A stretch of 64,000 nucleotides of DNA from Chloroflexota bacterium (GCA_030603665.1 JAUVXJ010000011.1:1-64000); one strand, 5' to 3'; positions 43,400-52,850 are shown, numbered from the stretch's first letter. The notes: generated from the letters alone by a model not told the origin. Numbers and translations are program-made.

Positions 43400-43531
43400 C
43401 TTTCCCTCCCCTGAGCGAAGACCATCAGGCGGACAGCGATTCCGTAACGGAGTAAAGCGTGAGCCGTCTCCCTGTCACTGGGCCGGAGGACCCTCTCATC
43501 GTGATCCCCAAGTCCGGTCCGCGGCAAGCAA

Positions 43532-44317
43532 CTAGGCCAGGCTCTCTGTCGGCTCAAATAGGGACATCAGTTGTGCTATGGAATCCAACGCGAAATCCGG
43601 TTCGACGCCCTCTTGAAGCTCCCTCTCATCAAATTCGCCGGTCCGCAACAACACCGACCTGATACCGAACGCCCGCGCGCCTTCGACGTCAGTGGATACT
43701 CGATCCCCCACCATTGCCACTTGGCTCTTGTCCAGTCCCATGGTCCCCAGGGCCAACTCGAACACAAACGAACTTGGTTCCCCCACGTATACCGCTCTGA
43801 CCCCTGCTGCCCTCTCCAGCATCCCTACCCAGGAGCCCACGTTCAGCTCGGGGTCTCCTATACTCCTGTCCGTAAGCTCACCCTGCATCCCGATGAGCTT
43901 CGCGCCCTTCAGCAGCAGCCGTAGGGCCCTATTCAGATGCTGGAAGTCAAACTTGCTTCTGTTGTCCCCGACCACGACGTACTCTGGACTCTCCGTGTCA
44001 TGCTGGAAACCCTCGAACTCATCGAGGCCTTTCCCATCCACCATCACCCAGCATGAGCGAGGTGTCAACTCTCGTAGATAGACCGCTGTGGCGTAGGACG
44101 CGGTGATCACTTCCTCGTCGAGTATCTGGAAGCCTTCCTCTCTCAGCGTCTCGGCGCAGGATCGGCGGCTCCTCAGCGTGCTATTGGTCAGGTATCTCAG
44201 GATGATCCCCCTGCTCCTCAGTGCGTTGATGGTCTCCACAGCTCCGGGGCATACCCTGCCCTGGAACTCCAACACGCCATCCACATCGAAGATCAGGCCC
44301 TTGACGCCGGTCAGCAT
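43532..44317 (-). CDS. HAD subfamily IIA phosphatase (NagD/LHPP-like)
   Basis: 261 residues. Motif 1 is LIFDVDGVLEFQGRVCPGA, motif 2 is YLTNSTLRSR, and motif 4 is VGDRVSTDVEGARAFG. The order with the large C2 cap matches the IIA family (NagD, phospholysine/phosphohistidine phosphatase LHPP). The substrate is unknown. A GGGAGG site lies six bases before the ATG. Confidence 0.85.
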   Translation of the reverse strand: MLTGVKGLIFDVDGVLEFQGRVCPGAVETINALRSRGIILRYLTNSTLRSRRSCAETLREEGFQILDEEVITASYATAVYLRELTPRSCWVMVDGKGLDEFEGFQHDTESPEYVVVGDNRSKFDFQHLNRALRLLLKGAKLIGMQGELTDRSIGDPELNVGSWVGMLERAAGVRAVYVGEPSSFVFELALGTMGLDKSQVAMVGDRVSTDVEGARAFGIRSVLLRTGEFDERELQEGVEPDFALDSIAQLMSLFEPTESLA

Positions 44318-44507
44318 GCAGAACCTCCCGCGAGTCTGGGCAAGTAGGCGGCCTGCTGTTCAGCCCTGCAGCGGACCGCCGGGGGTGTCCGCGCCTCGTC
44401 CGGACCAGCGGGACCCACACCCCAAGGTCCCCGGTGGCGTACCCACGCCGCCTGCGGCCAGCCCGTGCGACGGCCGCCCGTAGCTTGGGCGCCGGGTTCT
44501 CGTTCGG

Positions 44508-45143
44508 TCATCGCTGCGCAGATTCCGCTGACTGCCCACTCCTTCTCCTCGCCAGCCACACTCCCAGGAGAACAAGAAGCACTCCCATAGGAAGCAAACA
44601 CAGCAGTCCACAGATCATGGAGACGATGATGGCCTCGTAGACCCCAACGGAGCCAAAGCCCCCCGAGGTGCCGGGACCTGCCTTGTCAAGACACTCCACG
44701 TCGGCCGCCCAATCGTAGTAGGGGCAGTCCTCTCCGTGCTTCTCCCACCCGTGGGGAAGGGCCGGACACTCCCCTATGTCCTCCACGAACGCACACTGCT
44801 CCGCGCCCTTGTTGATGACCACGTCCTCACAGTCCCCGGGCGCACCGCTGTGCCCCTCGCTGCAACAGAAGGCGATCTTGGCCGCCCGACACGTGGGCCT
44901 GACCTCCACCATGGTATAGTCAGCGGGGCACTCAGCCTCCCACTTGTCACCCAGGCTTTCCCAGCCCTCTGGCGGGGAGCACACCATGCACTCATCCCCG
45001 CCCCAGAACTCGGCACACTGCTTGCTCTCGTGATTGACGGCAAGCTCAGGAGGCACCGGCGCAGCAGCGGCTCCCTCGCTCAACGAGCAGAACAACACGG
45101 TGCTCAGCACTAGCAGCAGGCTCTCCCGTACTCTCATACTCAC
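44508..45143 (-). CDS. Secreted cysteine-rich protein with C-terminal membrane anchor
   Basis: 211 residues. A signal peptide (LLLVLSTVLFCSLSEGAAAA) is followed by a Cys-rich extracellular part and one transmembrane helix (VSMICGLLCLLPMGVLLVLL) with a basic tail. The extracellular part contains two related modules: QCAEFWGGDEC...PEGWESLG...CPADYTMVEV and QCAFVEDIGECP...HGWEKHG...CPYYDWAADVEC. Disulfide-bonded tandem domains are likely. The start may be the GTG at 45143 (GGAGGG six bases upstream) or the ATG at 45137. No family is recognised. Confidence 0.65.
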   Translation of the reverse strand: MSMRVRESLLLVLSTVLFCSLSEGAAAAPVPPELAVNHESKQCAEFWGGDECMVCSPPEGWESLGDKWEAECPADYTMVEVRPTCRAAKIAFCCSEGHSGAPGDCEDVVINKGAEQCAFVEDIGECPALPHGWEKHGEDCPYYDWAADVECLDKAGPGTSGGFGSVGVYEAIIVSMICGLLCLLPMGVLLVLLGVWLARRRSGQSAESAQR

Positions 45144-45321
45144 TCTCCACCCTCCTTCTGGCTATCTACAGTGCCCGCACTCGTCCTCAAGAATGTATCA
45201 TTGTGCCCTGTTCGCCGTTGAGAGGCAGACGTCTGGCCCCGGCGAGAAGTTCCACATCCTCAGGCGGGATACCTGAGCGTGGCCGCATCTTGGTGCCCGA
45301 CTGGCGCATTCAGGCACGCTA

Positions 45322-46110
45322 TCATGCCTGATCGGCGCTTCGCCACCAGACCATTGTGCTGATCAGCCCTGCCACGAAAGCCACAGCCACAAGCACATAA
45401 CTGTGCATTCCAAGCTGCTCAGAGCGCGGCCCTGCCATTCCGCTGAACAGCATAGGCACGGACCAGGGAAACCAATCACCCCAACCCATCACCGCAACGA
45501 CCTGGGCCAACGCTAGCGTGAGGAAGGCCCAACCAAGCGGCGGAAGATAGCCTCGTCCGGCGCTGGCCACCAGAGCGACAAACGGCAAGAGCATGAAGGT
45601 CAGAAGAGCAGTAGTCACAACGGACCAGAATGATGCCCATCCCAACTCCAGAGACCAGCCTGGAATGCCAACGGTCGCTCCAATGCCGAGCCCGAGCACG
45701 AAGACAAGGAGGGTGAGTCCCACTATCCATATCGCAGTCAATAGAAACTTCGCGGCGACGATGATCCAGCGAGAGGTGGGAAGCGCTAGCAACTCCTTCG
45801 CTGTGTGGTCGGAGAATTCGCGCCCAAAGACCCAGGTCACAATCATCGCAAACAGGATCGATCCGCCGATACCAATGCCCTGCAGAAGCACGTCGAAGTA
45901 TGTTGGCCAATCAGCGACCCCGGCGGTGAGAAGCTGTGCTTTCGTGCTGATCAGACCCATCGCACGCGCTCGCTCGGGATCTTTCAGGATCATCATGAAT
46001 AGTCCGCCCACCAGAGGCAGGATTGAGAATCCGGCGGTGGTCAGCAGAGGCACTTTGGAGCGGCGCGCTTTGAGCGTCTCAGCCCACAGAGCGGCACGGA
46101 AAGCGTTCAT
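45322..46110 (-). CDS. ABC-2 type transporter permease
   Basis: 262 residues with six transmembrane helices, starting MNAFRAALWAETLKARRSKV. It has the FGREFSDHTAKELLALPTSR region typical of ABC-2 export permeases. It overlaps the ATPase gene by four bases (ATGA), so the two form one exporter. Substrate unknown; related pairs export lantibiotics, drugs or polyketides. Confidence 0.87.
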   Translation of the reverse strand: MNAFRAALWAETLKARRSKVPLLTTAGFSILPLVGGLFMMILKDPERARAMGLISTKAQLLTAGVADWPTYFDVLLQGIGIGGSILFAMIVTWVFGREFSDHTAKELLALPTSRWIIVAAKFLLTAIWIVGLTLLVFVLGLGIGATVGIPGWSLELGWASFWSVVTTALLTFMLLPFVALVASAGRGYLPPLGWAFLTLALAQVVAVMGWGDWFPWSVPMLFSGMAGPRSEQLGMHSYVLVAVAFVAGLISTMVWWRSADQA

Positions 46111-47018
46111 TCTTCTCCTCCAGTCAACCGGAGGAAATGATCCTCAAGGTTCTCTCGTTCCACAGCCAGCCTGGTTGGCGGCGTTCCTGCGTTGACCAGG
46201 ACTGTGGCGACGTCATCGGGCGCATTGACAGCGCGGGGTTCATACAAAAGGATCGTGTTCTCGCTTGCCTTCACAAGAAAGCCGGCTCTTGTCAGGGCAC
46301 CCTGCGCGGCCTCAATACTGCGCACTTCTATCTCCAACCTGGGTGAGCGCAATTCCTCGAGCTTCTTCGTATCGAGTTCCTCGATCAAGCGGCCCTGATG
46401 GATGATGCCGATGCGGGTGGCGAGCCGCTCCACTTCAGTGAGGATGTGGCTGGACATGAATACGGTCACACCCTTATCAGTGGCAAGGCTGCCTAGTAGT
46501 TCACGGATCTCAACCACGCCAGCTGGGTCGAGCCCCTTGGCGGGTTCGTCAAGGATAACGACTTGAGGTTCATGCAATAGAGCGCGCGCCAGCCCAAGCC
46601 GTTGGAGGTTGCCTGTGGAGAGCGTCCCCGCGTTTCTGCCCGCGTACGAGGCAAGACCAAGACGCTCAATCACCCGCGAGGTAGCGTCCTTGTCCGTGAT
46701 TGAATGGAGGCGACGGGCTATCTCCAGGTTCTCTCGCACGGTCAGTTCAGGGTAGGCCGCGGGCGACTCAACTAGGTGTCCGACTTTGCTCCACGGCCCG
46801 CGTCCATTCGGACCTACAGTTTGACCCAGCACTCTTGCCTCTCCGGCGCTCGGACGGATCATGCCCAGCAGCGCGCGGATGGTGGTCGTTTTGCCTGCTC
46901 CATTAAGGCCAAGGTACCCGTAGACCTCGCCCTGCTGCACGCGCAGGTTGACTGAGTCCACGGCGCGCACTTCACCATAGGACTTCGATAGTCCAATTGT
47001 CTCGATTGCGAGATCCAT
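46107..47018 (-). CDS. ABC transporter ATP-binding protein
   Basis: 303 residues from MDLAIETIGLSKSYGEVRAV; the longer frame to 47129 adds a tail over the promoter. Walker A is LGLNGAGKTTT, the signature is LSTGNLQRLGLARALL, and Walker B is VVILDEPAKGLDPAG. It has the C-terminal extension of drug/lantibiotic exporters. It energises the overlapping ABC-2 permease. Confidence 0.92.
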   Translation of the reverse strand: MDLAIETIGLSKSYGEVRAVDSVNLRVQQGEVYGYLGLNGAGKTTTIRALLGMIRPSAGEARVLGQTVGPNGRGPWSKVGHLVESPAAYPELTVRENLEIARRLHSITDKDATSRVIERLGLASYAGRNAGTLSTGNLQRLGLARALLHEPQVVILDEPAKGLDPAGVVEIRELLGSLATDKGVTVFMSSHILTEVERLATRIGIIHQGRLIEELDTKKLEELRSPRLEIEVRSIEAAQGALTRAGFLVKASENTILLYEPRAVNAPDDVATVLVNAGTPPTRLAVERENLEDHFLRLTGGEE

Positions 47019-47063
47019 GTCGCACCCTCTGTGGTGAGACCAGCGACGAGGTCTGCCAGGCCT

Positions 47064-47091
47064 ATTGTACCCCAAATGGTAGGATTGCCAA
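47064..47091 (-). promoter_or_regulatory. Promoter of the ABC-2 exporter
   Basis: TTGGCA (47091-47086), 16 bp, TACAAT (47069-47064) on the minus strand, about 45 bases before the ATPase start. Confidence 0.65.
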
Positions 47092-47242
47092 GAGAACACG
47101 AGTCTGACCCTGAGGATGAGGGTGACCACTCCGGGAAGACGTTGATCATGCAGCGAGAGGTCTTCATACAGGGCGGGCCTGCCGATAGGATCAGTTGGCC
47201 AGGACGATCACGCACTCGGGGTCATCGCGGCGGACAACGCAA

Positions 47243-47270
47243 CAAGCCGCTGTCGGTTGACAGCGGCTTG
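47243..47270 (-). terminator. Terminator of the mevalonate operon
   Basis: CAAGCCGCTGTC (47243-47254), loop GGTT, GACAGCGGCTTG (47259-47270), then TTGCGTTG on the minus strand. The 12-bp stem shares its outer 11 bases with the hairpin at 39474-39502. Confidence 0.75.
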
Positions 47271-47299
47271 TGATCGATGGAAGAAGGGGATCCCTACGC

Positions 47300-47698
47300 T
47301 TAATCCTTCAGCTTGGGCCTGAACTTGTATCCGTAGACGATCATACCACTCTCCCCATGTTCCCTCAGCCGCCGGGTGACCATCTCCACCGGCATGCCGA
47401 TGTAGGGCTCGTCGATGTCCACGTCCGTTAGCTGAGTAGCGACCAAAGGGCCCTCATCCAGCCGGACCAACGCCGCCGGATAGGGCACGTAACCATCGTA
47501 GCCCGAGGGGGCATCATACACAACGGTGTGAGAATAGACCATTCCCTGGCCCTTGAAACTGTATGGCTGGAGGTTGTGGGACTTGCATTGAGGGCATACC
47601 AGCCGCCGTGGAAGCAGTTTCGCTCCACAATCCTCACATTGCACACCTATCAGTCTGTATCGCTGCTGCTGTAACCGCCAGTGTTTGGCAAGACTCAT
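47300..47698 (-). CDS. DUF35 OB-fold / zinc-ribbon acyl-CoA-binding protein
   Basis: 132 residues. A zinc ribbon (CEDCGAKLLPRRLVCPQC) is followed by an OB fold (GQGMVYSHTVVYDAPSGYDG). In archaea a DUF35 protein bridges acetoacetyl-CoA thiolase and HMG-CoA synthase so the intermediate is channelled. Here it is the last gene of the same set, which supports that role. An AGGAG site precedes the ATG. Confidence 0.88.
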   Translation of the reverse strand: MSLAKHWRLQQQRYRLIGVQCEDCGAKLLPRRLVCPQCKSHNLQPYSFKGQGMVYSHTVVYDAPSGYDGYVPYPAALVRLDEGPLVATQLTDVDIDEPYIGMPVEMVTRRLREHGESGMIVYGYKFRPKLKD

Positions 47699-47776
47699 CG
47701 TGGGATCTCCTGATTTGAGGTCGGTCGCGCCTTGATGGCCGCCGGCAGGACGAACGCAATCCCGAAGCAGCTCCTG

Positions 47777-48928
47777 CTATGGCGACCTGAGTATGTGTGT
47801 CACCGCCGTGGCCCCGGTTCCGCCGATGCTCTGCGTCATCCCAACCCGAGCATCAACCTGGTTGGCGCCGGCGTCACCCCGCAACTGCTGCGCAAGCTCC
47901 ACGATCTGATACACACCGGCGGCGCCCACTGGATACCCTCTTGCTTTCTGGCCTCCCATGGTACAAATAGGTATTCTGCCCTCCAGGGCGATCTCGCCCT
48001 CCATGGCCAGGCGCACGCCCTCGCCCTCCGGGGCCAGACCGCTGGCCTCGAGGGAGAGCGCAGCCAGGATGGCGAACGCGTCATGTGGCTCGAAGATGTC
48101 GATTTGCTTCGGGGTTACGCCAGCCTGTGCGTAAGCCTTGTGGGCCGATTCTTGCACAGCCCGCAGGAACAACGGATTAGGTCGATCGTGGAGGGCTACG
48201 GCATCCGTCGCCAAAGCCGAGCCGGTGATCTCCACAGACGAGTTGGCCCGCTTGCCTGCTGCCTTGTCTGAGCAAAGAACTATCGTGGCTGCGCCATCGG
48301 CAACCGGAGCAGAATCTAGCAAACTGATGGGATCGGCGACGAGCCGCGCCTTCTCGAACGCCTCAACGGTGATGGGTCGCCGGAACATCGCGTATTCATT
48401 GTTGACGGCGTTGCGATGGGAATTCACCGAGAAGTGGGCGAAGTCTCTGCGCTCCAGATCGTAGTCGTACATGTATCTGCGCATCAGGAGCGCATGGGAG
48501 GCCGCGATAGAGAGACCGTGAATGGCCTCATACTCCTCGTCGGTGGATGTCGCCAGCGCCTCTTCCACCGCAGGCCCTGACAGGTCGGACATCTTCTCCA
48601 CACCGGTGACGAGCACGGTATCGTGCACGCCGCTGGCGACCGCGAGGTATCCTAAACGAACAGCGGCGCCTCCCGAAGCGCCAGCTGCTTCCACACGTAT
48701 TGCCTCCGTACCTGTGAGGCCAGCGAAATCGGCGATGAGGGCCGCCAACTGCTCCTGTCCGGTCAACTCTCCCGACAGAGCATTGCCAACGTAGATGGCA
48801 TCGGCCTTATCGATCCCCGCCTGCTCCAAGGCTTGGAGAATGGAACTCGCCGCCAGATCTCTGGCCGAGCGGTCCCAATGCTCCCGCACCGGTGTCTGTC
48901 CGATGCCGGTTATGTACACTCTGCGCAA
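47777..48928 (-). CDS. Thiolase-fold protein of the mevalonate cluster, catalytic residues replaced
   Basis: 383 residues of the archaeal-type thiolase family. Codons 80-87 read EAAGASGG; active members have Cys where residue 83 is Gly (GGC instead of TGC). The normal GHPxGA motif reads GYPVGA with Tyr at 332 (TAT instead of CAT). The EPHDAF segment that holds another active-site His is intact. It lies between HMG-CoA synthase and DUF35, where archaea encode the active acetoacetyl-CoA thiolase. Either it is a structural subunit of the complex, or the chemistry differs. The start is a TTG with GGAGG upstream. Confidence 0.85.
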   Translation of the reverse strand: MRRVYITGIGQTPVREHWDRSARDLAASSILQALEQAGIDKADAIYVGNALSGELTGQEQLAALIADFAGLTGTEAIRVEAAGASGGAAVRLGYLAVASGVHDTVLVTGVEKMSDLSGPAVEEALATSTDEEYEAIHGLSIAASHALLMRRYMYDYDLERRDFAHFSVNSHRNAVNNEYAMFRRPITVEAFEKARLVADPISLLDSAPVADGAATIVLCSDKAAGKRANSSVEITGSALATDAVALHDRPNPLFLRAVQESAHKAYAQAGVTPKQIDIFEPHDAFAILAALSLEASGLAPEGEGVRLAMEGEIALEGRIPICTMGGQKARGYPVGAAGVYQIVELAQQLRGDAGANQVDARVGMTQSIGGTGATAVTHILRSP

Positions 48929-48983
48929 AGTCTGAGATACCTCCTTTGGCCCGCTTCTCCCGGAGAGAAGCCCATTCCGACTC

Positions 48984-50033
48984 CTAGTACATCATCAGCT
49001 TGCCCCGATGCCTTGCGTACTGGGCGTAGTCGATTTCCCTGCGGCGACCGACGTAGTCGCTGATCTGCGGAATTGGGTTTCTCCCCCTAGCGATGCACTC
49101 CGTAGTGACAAATGAGAAGGCGTCGCTACCAGCACCCGAGCCATAAGAGGCAAGTAGAATCCTCTCTCCCGGCTCCGCCTTGTCCAGGACGGCAGCCAGG
49201 CCAATACCTGACGACGCAGCATACGTGTTGCCCACGTATGGCACCAAGAGGCCATCCCTGTATTGCTCCTCCACGAAACCAAGCCTCTTCGCCACCCTGA
49301 CTGGGAACTTGCTGTTGGGCTGATGGAATACCACCCTGTCGTAGTCCTCCGGGCCGTATCCCAATTCGTCCATCAACGCGCGAGCGGCCATAATGGTGTG
49401 CGTGAAATAGGATGGCTCGCCCGTGAATCTGTTGCCGTGAGTCGGGTAGTGCTGATTGGGCCGGCGAAAGAAGTCCGGCGTGTCGGTGACGTAGGAGTGG
49501 GACCCCTCGAGATAGGCCATGCTCTCACCCTTGGGCCCCACCACGAAGGCTGCCCCGCCAGCGCCAGCTGTGTACTCCAACTGATCGCCTGGCTTGCCCT
49601 GCGCAGTGTCCGCGCCGATGGCCATTGCGTAGTCGGCCATTCCCGAGCCCACGAAGCCAATAGCCGCCTGCATGGCCTCAGTCCCCGCCTTGCAAGCGAA
49701 CTCCCAATCAGCGGCCATGGTGTGAGGCGTTGCGCCCACGGCCTCGGCCACGATCGTGGCGGTGGGCTTCACCGAATACGGCTTGGACTCGCTCCCCAAC
49801 CAGACGGCTGACAGCTTGGAGGGGTCGAGGGCTGCTTTGCGCAAAGCGTTCCGGGCAGCCTCGATGGCTATGGTGGTCGTGTCCTCGTCCAGCCCAGGGA
49901 CCGCCTTCTCCTCCAGATGGAGGTTGTCTTCCCCCATCTTCCAAACACGGGAGATCTCCTCGGCGCTGATCCTGTAGCGCGGCACGTATGCCCCGTAGCC
50001 AACTAGCCCCACGTCTCTAAGCGGTTTCATCAT
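48984..50033 (-). CDS. Hydroxymethylglutaryl-CoA synthase
   Basis: About 349 residues from the ATG at 50033 or 50030 (a TTG opens the frame seven codons earlier; GGGAGGAG upstream). It has the archaeal-type HMG-CoA synthase active site: nucleophilic Cys in [13 protein letters not shown], the His in [11 protein letters not shown] and the Glu in [11 protein letters not shown]. It condenses acetyl-CoA with acetoacetyl-CoA. It follows HMG-CoA reductase by about 35 bases. Confidence 0.93.
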   Translation of the reverse strand: MMKPLRDVGLVGYGAYVPRYRISAEEISRVWKMGEDNLHLEEKAVPGLDEDTTTIAIEAARNALRKAALDPSKLSAVWLGSESKPYSVKPTATIVAEAVGATPHTMAADWEFACKAGTEAMQAAIGFVGSGMADYAMAIGADTAQGKPGDQLEYTAGAGGAAFVVGPKGESMAYLEGSHSYVTDTPDFFRRPNQHYPTHGNRFTGEPSYFTHTIMAARALMDELGYGPEDYDRVVFHQPNSKFPVRVAKRLGFVEEQYRDGLLVPYVGNTYAASSGIGLAAVLDKAEPGERILLASYGSGAGSDAFSFVTTECIARGRNPIPQISDYVGRRREIDYAQYARHRGKLMMY

Positions 50034-50067
50034 GATTAGACTGTCTCCTCCCAACTCTAGGGTAGTT

Positions 50068-51366
50068 TCAACACATCTCCCGGACTAGCTCTTCGGCTTT
50101 GTCCAGACGAATGATTCCTTCCTCCACCATGCACGACGCCACCCTGTCCACCAGATCGCCGGCTGCTCCGGCCGCGATCGCCATACTTCGCGCGTGGAGT
50201 TCCATGTGACCCCGCTGGATGCCCTCGGTGGCCAGCGCTCGTAGCGCGGCCAGGTTCTGAGCAAGTCCCGCGGAGACCACCACCTCGGCCAACTGCTGTG
50301 CCGTGCCCACACCAAGGACCTTTTCCGCCGCCCGCGCCGCGGGATGAGCCTTGGTGGCGCCACCGACGATGCCCACAGCCAGAGGCAACTCCAGACTGCC
50401 CACCAGGCTGCCGTCGCCATCAGTCTCCCACGTGCTCAACGAGCCGTACTGACCCGACCGCGCGGCATAGGCGTGGGCCCCCGCCTCTACAGCTCTCCAG
50501 TCGTTTCCGGTCGCCACCAGCACCGCATCAATCCCGTTCATGATACCCTTGTTATGAGTGGCGGCTCGATAGGGATCGACCTCCGCCAACGCATAGGCCG
50601 TGGCTATCCGCTTCGCCACCTCACGCCCATCCAAACCATCAGTCGCTAGCGCCTGAAAAGGGACGACCGCCTCGGCTCGAGCAAGGCGTCTGTCAGCCAG
50701 GTTGGACAGAATACGCAACAGTACCTTCCCCCCGGTCATCTCCTCCACCAGAGGGGCCAGCGCCTCGACCGCCGTGTTGATAGCGTTCGCTCCCATAGCA
50801 TCCCGGCAGTCGTAGATCAGGTGCACCACCAACATTGGACCCGCCAGCGTGTCGGGGAGCACACGGACCTCCAGATCCCTGGCGCCTCCCCCGAGTTCCA
50901 CCATCACCGGGTCCTGCTCGTTGGCCACAGCCAGGAGCCTCTCGCGCTCGCCCAGCAGCTTGAGGCGAGATTCGCTAGGGTCATCGACACCGAGAACCTG
51001 GATCTGCCCGATCATCTGCGACTCAGACGCACGGGCCAGGAACCCGCCCCCTTCGCGAACGAGCTTTGCCGCGTGACTGGCCGCGGCCACCACCGAAGGC
51101 TCCTCAATCGCCATGGGCACCAAATAGTCCTGGCCGTTGATCAGGAAGTTGACCGCGATGCCCAAAGGCAGACCGAAAGTACCGACGACGTTCTCGCTCA
51201 TCCTGTCTGCCTGGGCCACGTCGAGACCCAAGGATCCTTCCAGCGCGGCGGCCTCTTGATCGGTCAGGCCAGCACGCGTCTGGAGCTCCCGCAAACGCTC
51301 TGAGGGGCTCAGCTTGTAGAACCCCGGTATTCGCGAAACGATACCAGTTTTGATATGTCCATCCAT
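50068..51366 (-). CDS. Hydroxymethylglutaryl-CoA reductase, class II-like
   Basis: 432 residues from the ATG at 51366; the frame runs on through the leader terminator and is not used. Key residues are the Glu in [17 protein letters not shown], the Lys in [20 protein letters not shown], the Asp in WETDGDGSL and the His in [12 protein letters not shown]. It reduces HMG-CoA to mevalonate, the committed step for isoprenoids in this pathway. The length and the C-terminal helical region fit class II enzymes; class II usage may be biosynthetic here because the synthase is beside it. Confidence 0.94.
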   Translation of the reverse strand: MDGHIKTGIVSRIPGFYKLSPSERLRELQTRAGLTDQEAAALEGSLGLDVAQADRMSENVVGTFGLPLGIAVNFLINGQDYLVPMAIEEPSVVAAASHAAKLVREGGGFLARASESQMIGQIQVLGVDDPSESRLKLLGERERLLAVANEQDPVMVELGGGARDLEVRVLPDTLAGPMLVVHLIYDCRDAMGANAINTAVEALAPLVEEMTGGKVLLRILSNLADRRLARAEAVVPFQALATDGLDGREVAKRIATAYALAEVDPYRAATHNKGIMNGIDAVLVATGNDWRAVEAGAHAYAARSGQYGSLSTWETDGDGSLVGSLELPLAVGIVGGATKAHPAARAAEKVLGVGTAQQLAEVVVSAGLAQNLAALRALATEGIQRGHMELHARSMAIAAGAAGDLVDRVASCMVEEGIIRLDKAEELVREMC

Positions 51367-51389
51367 GACGATTCGCACTCGAGTAACAC

Positions 51390-51421
51390 AAAAAAGCATC
51401 CACAGCTTCTCGAGCTGTGGA
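51390..51421 (-). terminator. Intrinsic-terminator-like hairpin in the HMG-CoA reductase leader
   Basis: TCCACAGCT (51399-51407 on the plus strand), loop TCTCG, AGCTGTGGA (51413-51421). Read on the minus strand this 9-bp stem is followed by TGC and six T. It lies about 20 bases after the -10 box and 24 bases before the ATG, so it can act only on the leader of this operon. Confidence 0.7.
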
Positions 51422-51433
51422 CTCGCGTCACTA

Positions 51434-51460
51434 TTTATCATAACAGCCCAAGACTGTCAA
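51434..51460 (-). promoter_or_regulatory. Promoter of the mevalonate operon
   Basis: TTGACA (51460-51455), 15 bp, GATAAA (51439-51434) on the minus strand. The -35 is perfect; the -10 is a fair match with short spacing (a 17-bp spacing would use TAAATA). Confidence 0.55.
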
Positions 51461-51578
51461 AAACTACCAGATTGGGCTCTCTCCCGCGGCCAGGCAGCTT
51501 GGCTCCACAAGCAACGATGCGAGTGCAGACCATCCTCAATGCCCAGTGGCTTATTAAAGACCTGTCTCGCAGCTACGA

Positions 51579-51607
51579 TTGACGTGCACGGCTCATCCCC
51601 CTATAAT
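51579..51607 (+). promoter_or_regulatory. Promoter of the acyl-CoA dehydrogenase at 51659
   Basis: TTGACG (51579-51584), 17 bp, TATAAT (51602-51607), 52 bases before the start codon. Confidence 0.85.
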
Positions 51608-51658
51608 ACGAGCAGCCCGTCAGCGGGCACTGGGTACAGCGGCTGGGGAGGACAGACG

Positions 51659-52798
51659 ATGATCGACTTCTCATTCACCGACGAACAGCGAGCTTTGAGG
51701 GAGTTGGCAAGGGAGTTCGCACAGAACGAGATTGCTCCTCGGGCCGCTGAGTATGATCGCCAATCCAGACATCCTTCTGACATCCTAGAAAAGGCCCACG
51801 AAGTAGGACTGATGAACATGACCGTTCCCGAGGAATACGGTGGGGCGGACCTAGGAATGCTGGAAACGTGCCTGGTCAGCGAGGAATTGGCCGCCGCCTG
51901 CTCCGGCATCGGCACCGCTATCATAGCCAACACGCTGGCTCTAGCGCCCCTCCTGCTCGCGGCCTCCCCAACACAGCTGAAACAACACGTGGTACCGCTA
52001 TGCAGGGGACCCAACCTGGCAGCTCTCTGCATGACTGAGCCCCAGGCCGGCTCTGACGTCGGCGCGATTAGGACCACCGCACGACTCGACGGCGACCACT
52101 ACGTCATCAACGGCACCAAGACGCTTATCGACAACGGCGGTGTCGCCCAGTCATACTGCGTGTTCGCATCCACCGATCCGGGGCAAGGTGTGAGAGGGAT
52201 CTCGGCCTTCGTAGTGCCCGCCGACCTGCCCGGTGTCTCTGTGGGGAAGCACGAAGACAAGATGGGCCAGCGGGCCATCAACACCAGCGAGGTCATCTTC
52301 GAGGAAGTCCTGTTGCCCATCGAGAACAGAATCGGCTCGGAAGGCGAGGGTTTCAGCATCTTCCTGGAAGCCCTCAGTCGCAACAAGCCCTGGATCGCTG
52401 CCGCCGCTGTTGGAGTGGCCGGCGCCGCGTTGGCGGAGGCGACGAAATACGCACAGGAGAGAGAGCAGTTTGGACGGCCCATAGCCTCTTTCCAGGCGAT
52501 CCAGTTCAAACTGGCCGACATGGCTATCAAGATAGAGGGAGCCCGTCTCCTGACCTGGCACGCTGCCTGGCTGGTGGACCAGGGCCTTCGCCACGCCTCT
52601 CCGTCGGCCATTGCCAAGTGCTATGCGTCAGACGTCGCCATGGAAGTGACCACCGATGCCGTTCAGGTCTTCGGAGGCTACGGATACGTCAAGGAGTATC
52701 CGGTAGAGAAGATGATGCGAGATGCCAAGGCGTTCCAGCTCTACATGGGCACCAACGAAATCCAGCGCTACCTCATAGCACAAGATCTCGTTCGCTAG
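51659..52798 (+). CDS. Short-chain-type acyl-CoA dehydrogenase
   Basis: 379 residues from the ATG at 51659 (GGGGAGG site); upstream codons belong to the promoter. It has MTEPQAGSDVGAIRTTA at the flavin and FGGYGYVKEYPVEKMMRDAK plus GTNEIQRYLIA at the C-terminus, the classical SCAD/butyryl-CoA type pattern. It oxidises an acyl-CoA and should use the EtfAB encoded at 8.6-10.3 kb. It is monocistronic with a terminator after it. Confidence 0.93.
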   Translation: MIDFSFTDEQRALRELAREFAQNEIAPRAAEYDRQSRHPSDILEKAHEVGLMNMTVPEEYGGADLGMLETCLVSEELAAACSGIGTAIIANTLALAPLLLAASPTQLKQHVVPLCRGPNLAALCMTEPQAGSDVGAIRTTARLDGDHYVINGTKTLIDNGGVAQSYCVFASTDPGQGVRGISAFVVPADLPGVSVGKHEDKMGQRAINTSEVIFEEVLLPIENRIGSEGEGFSIFLEALSRNKPWIAAAAVGVAGAALAEATKYAQEREQFGRPIASFQAIQFKLADMAIKIEGARLLTWHAAWLVDQGLRHASPSAIAKCYASDVAMEVTTDAVQVFGGYGYVKEYPVEKMMRDAKAFQLYMGTNEIQRYLIAQDLVR

Positions 52799-52850
52799 GG
52801 GGATGCCCGCCTCATTGAGCCCTGGTCGCGGTACCCTCGACAAATGAAGC

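Noticed and set aside
51367..51441. N-terminal extension of HMG-CoA reductase
   Set aside because: The extension would encode the leader hairpin and T-run; the ATG at 51366 gives the usual N-terminus.
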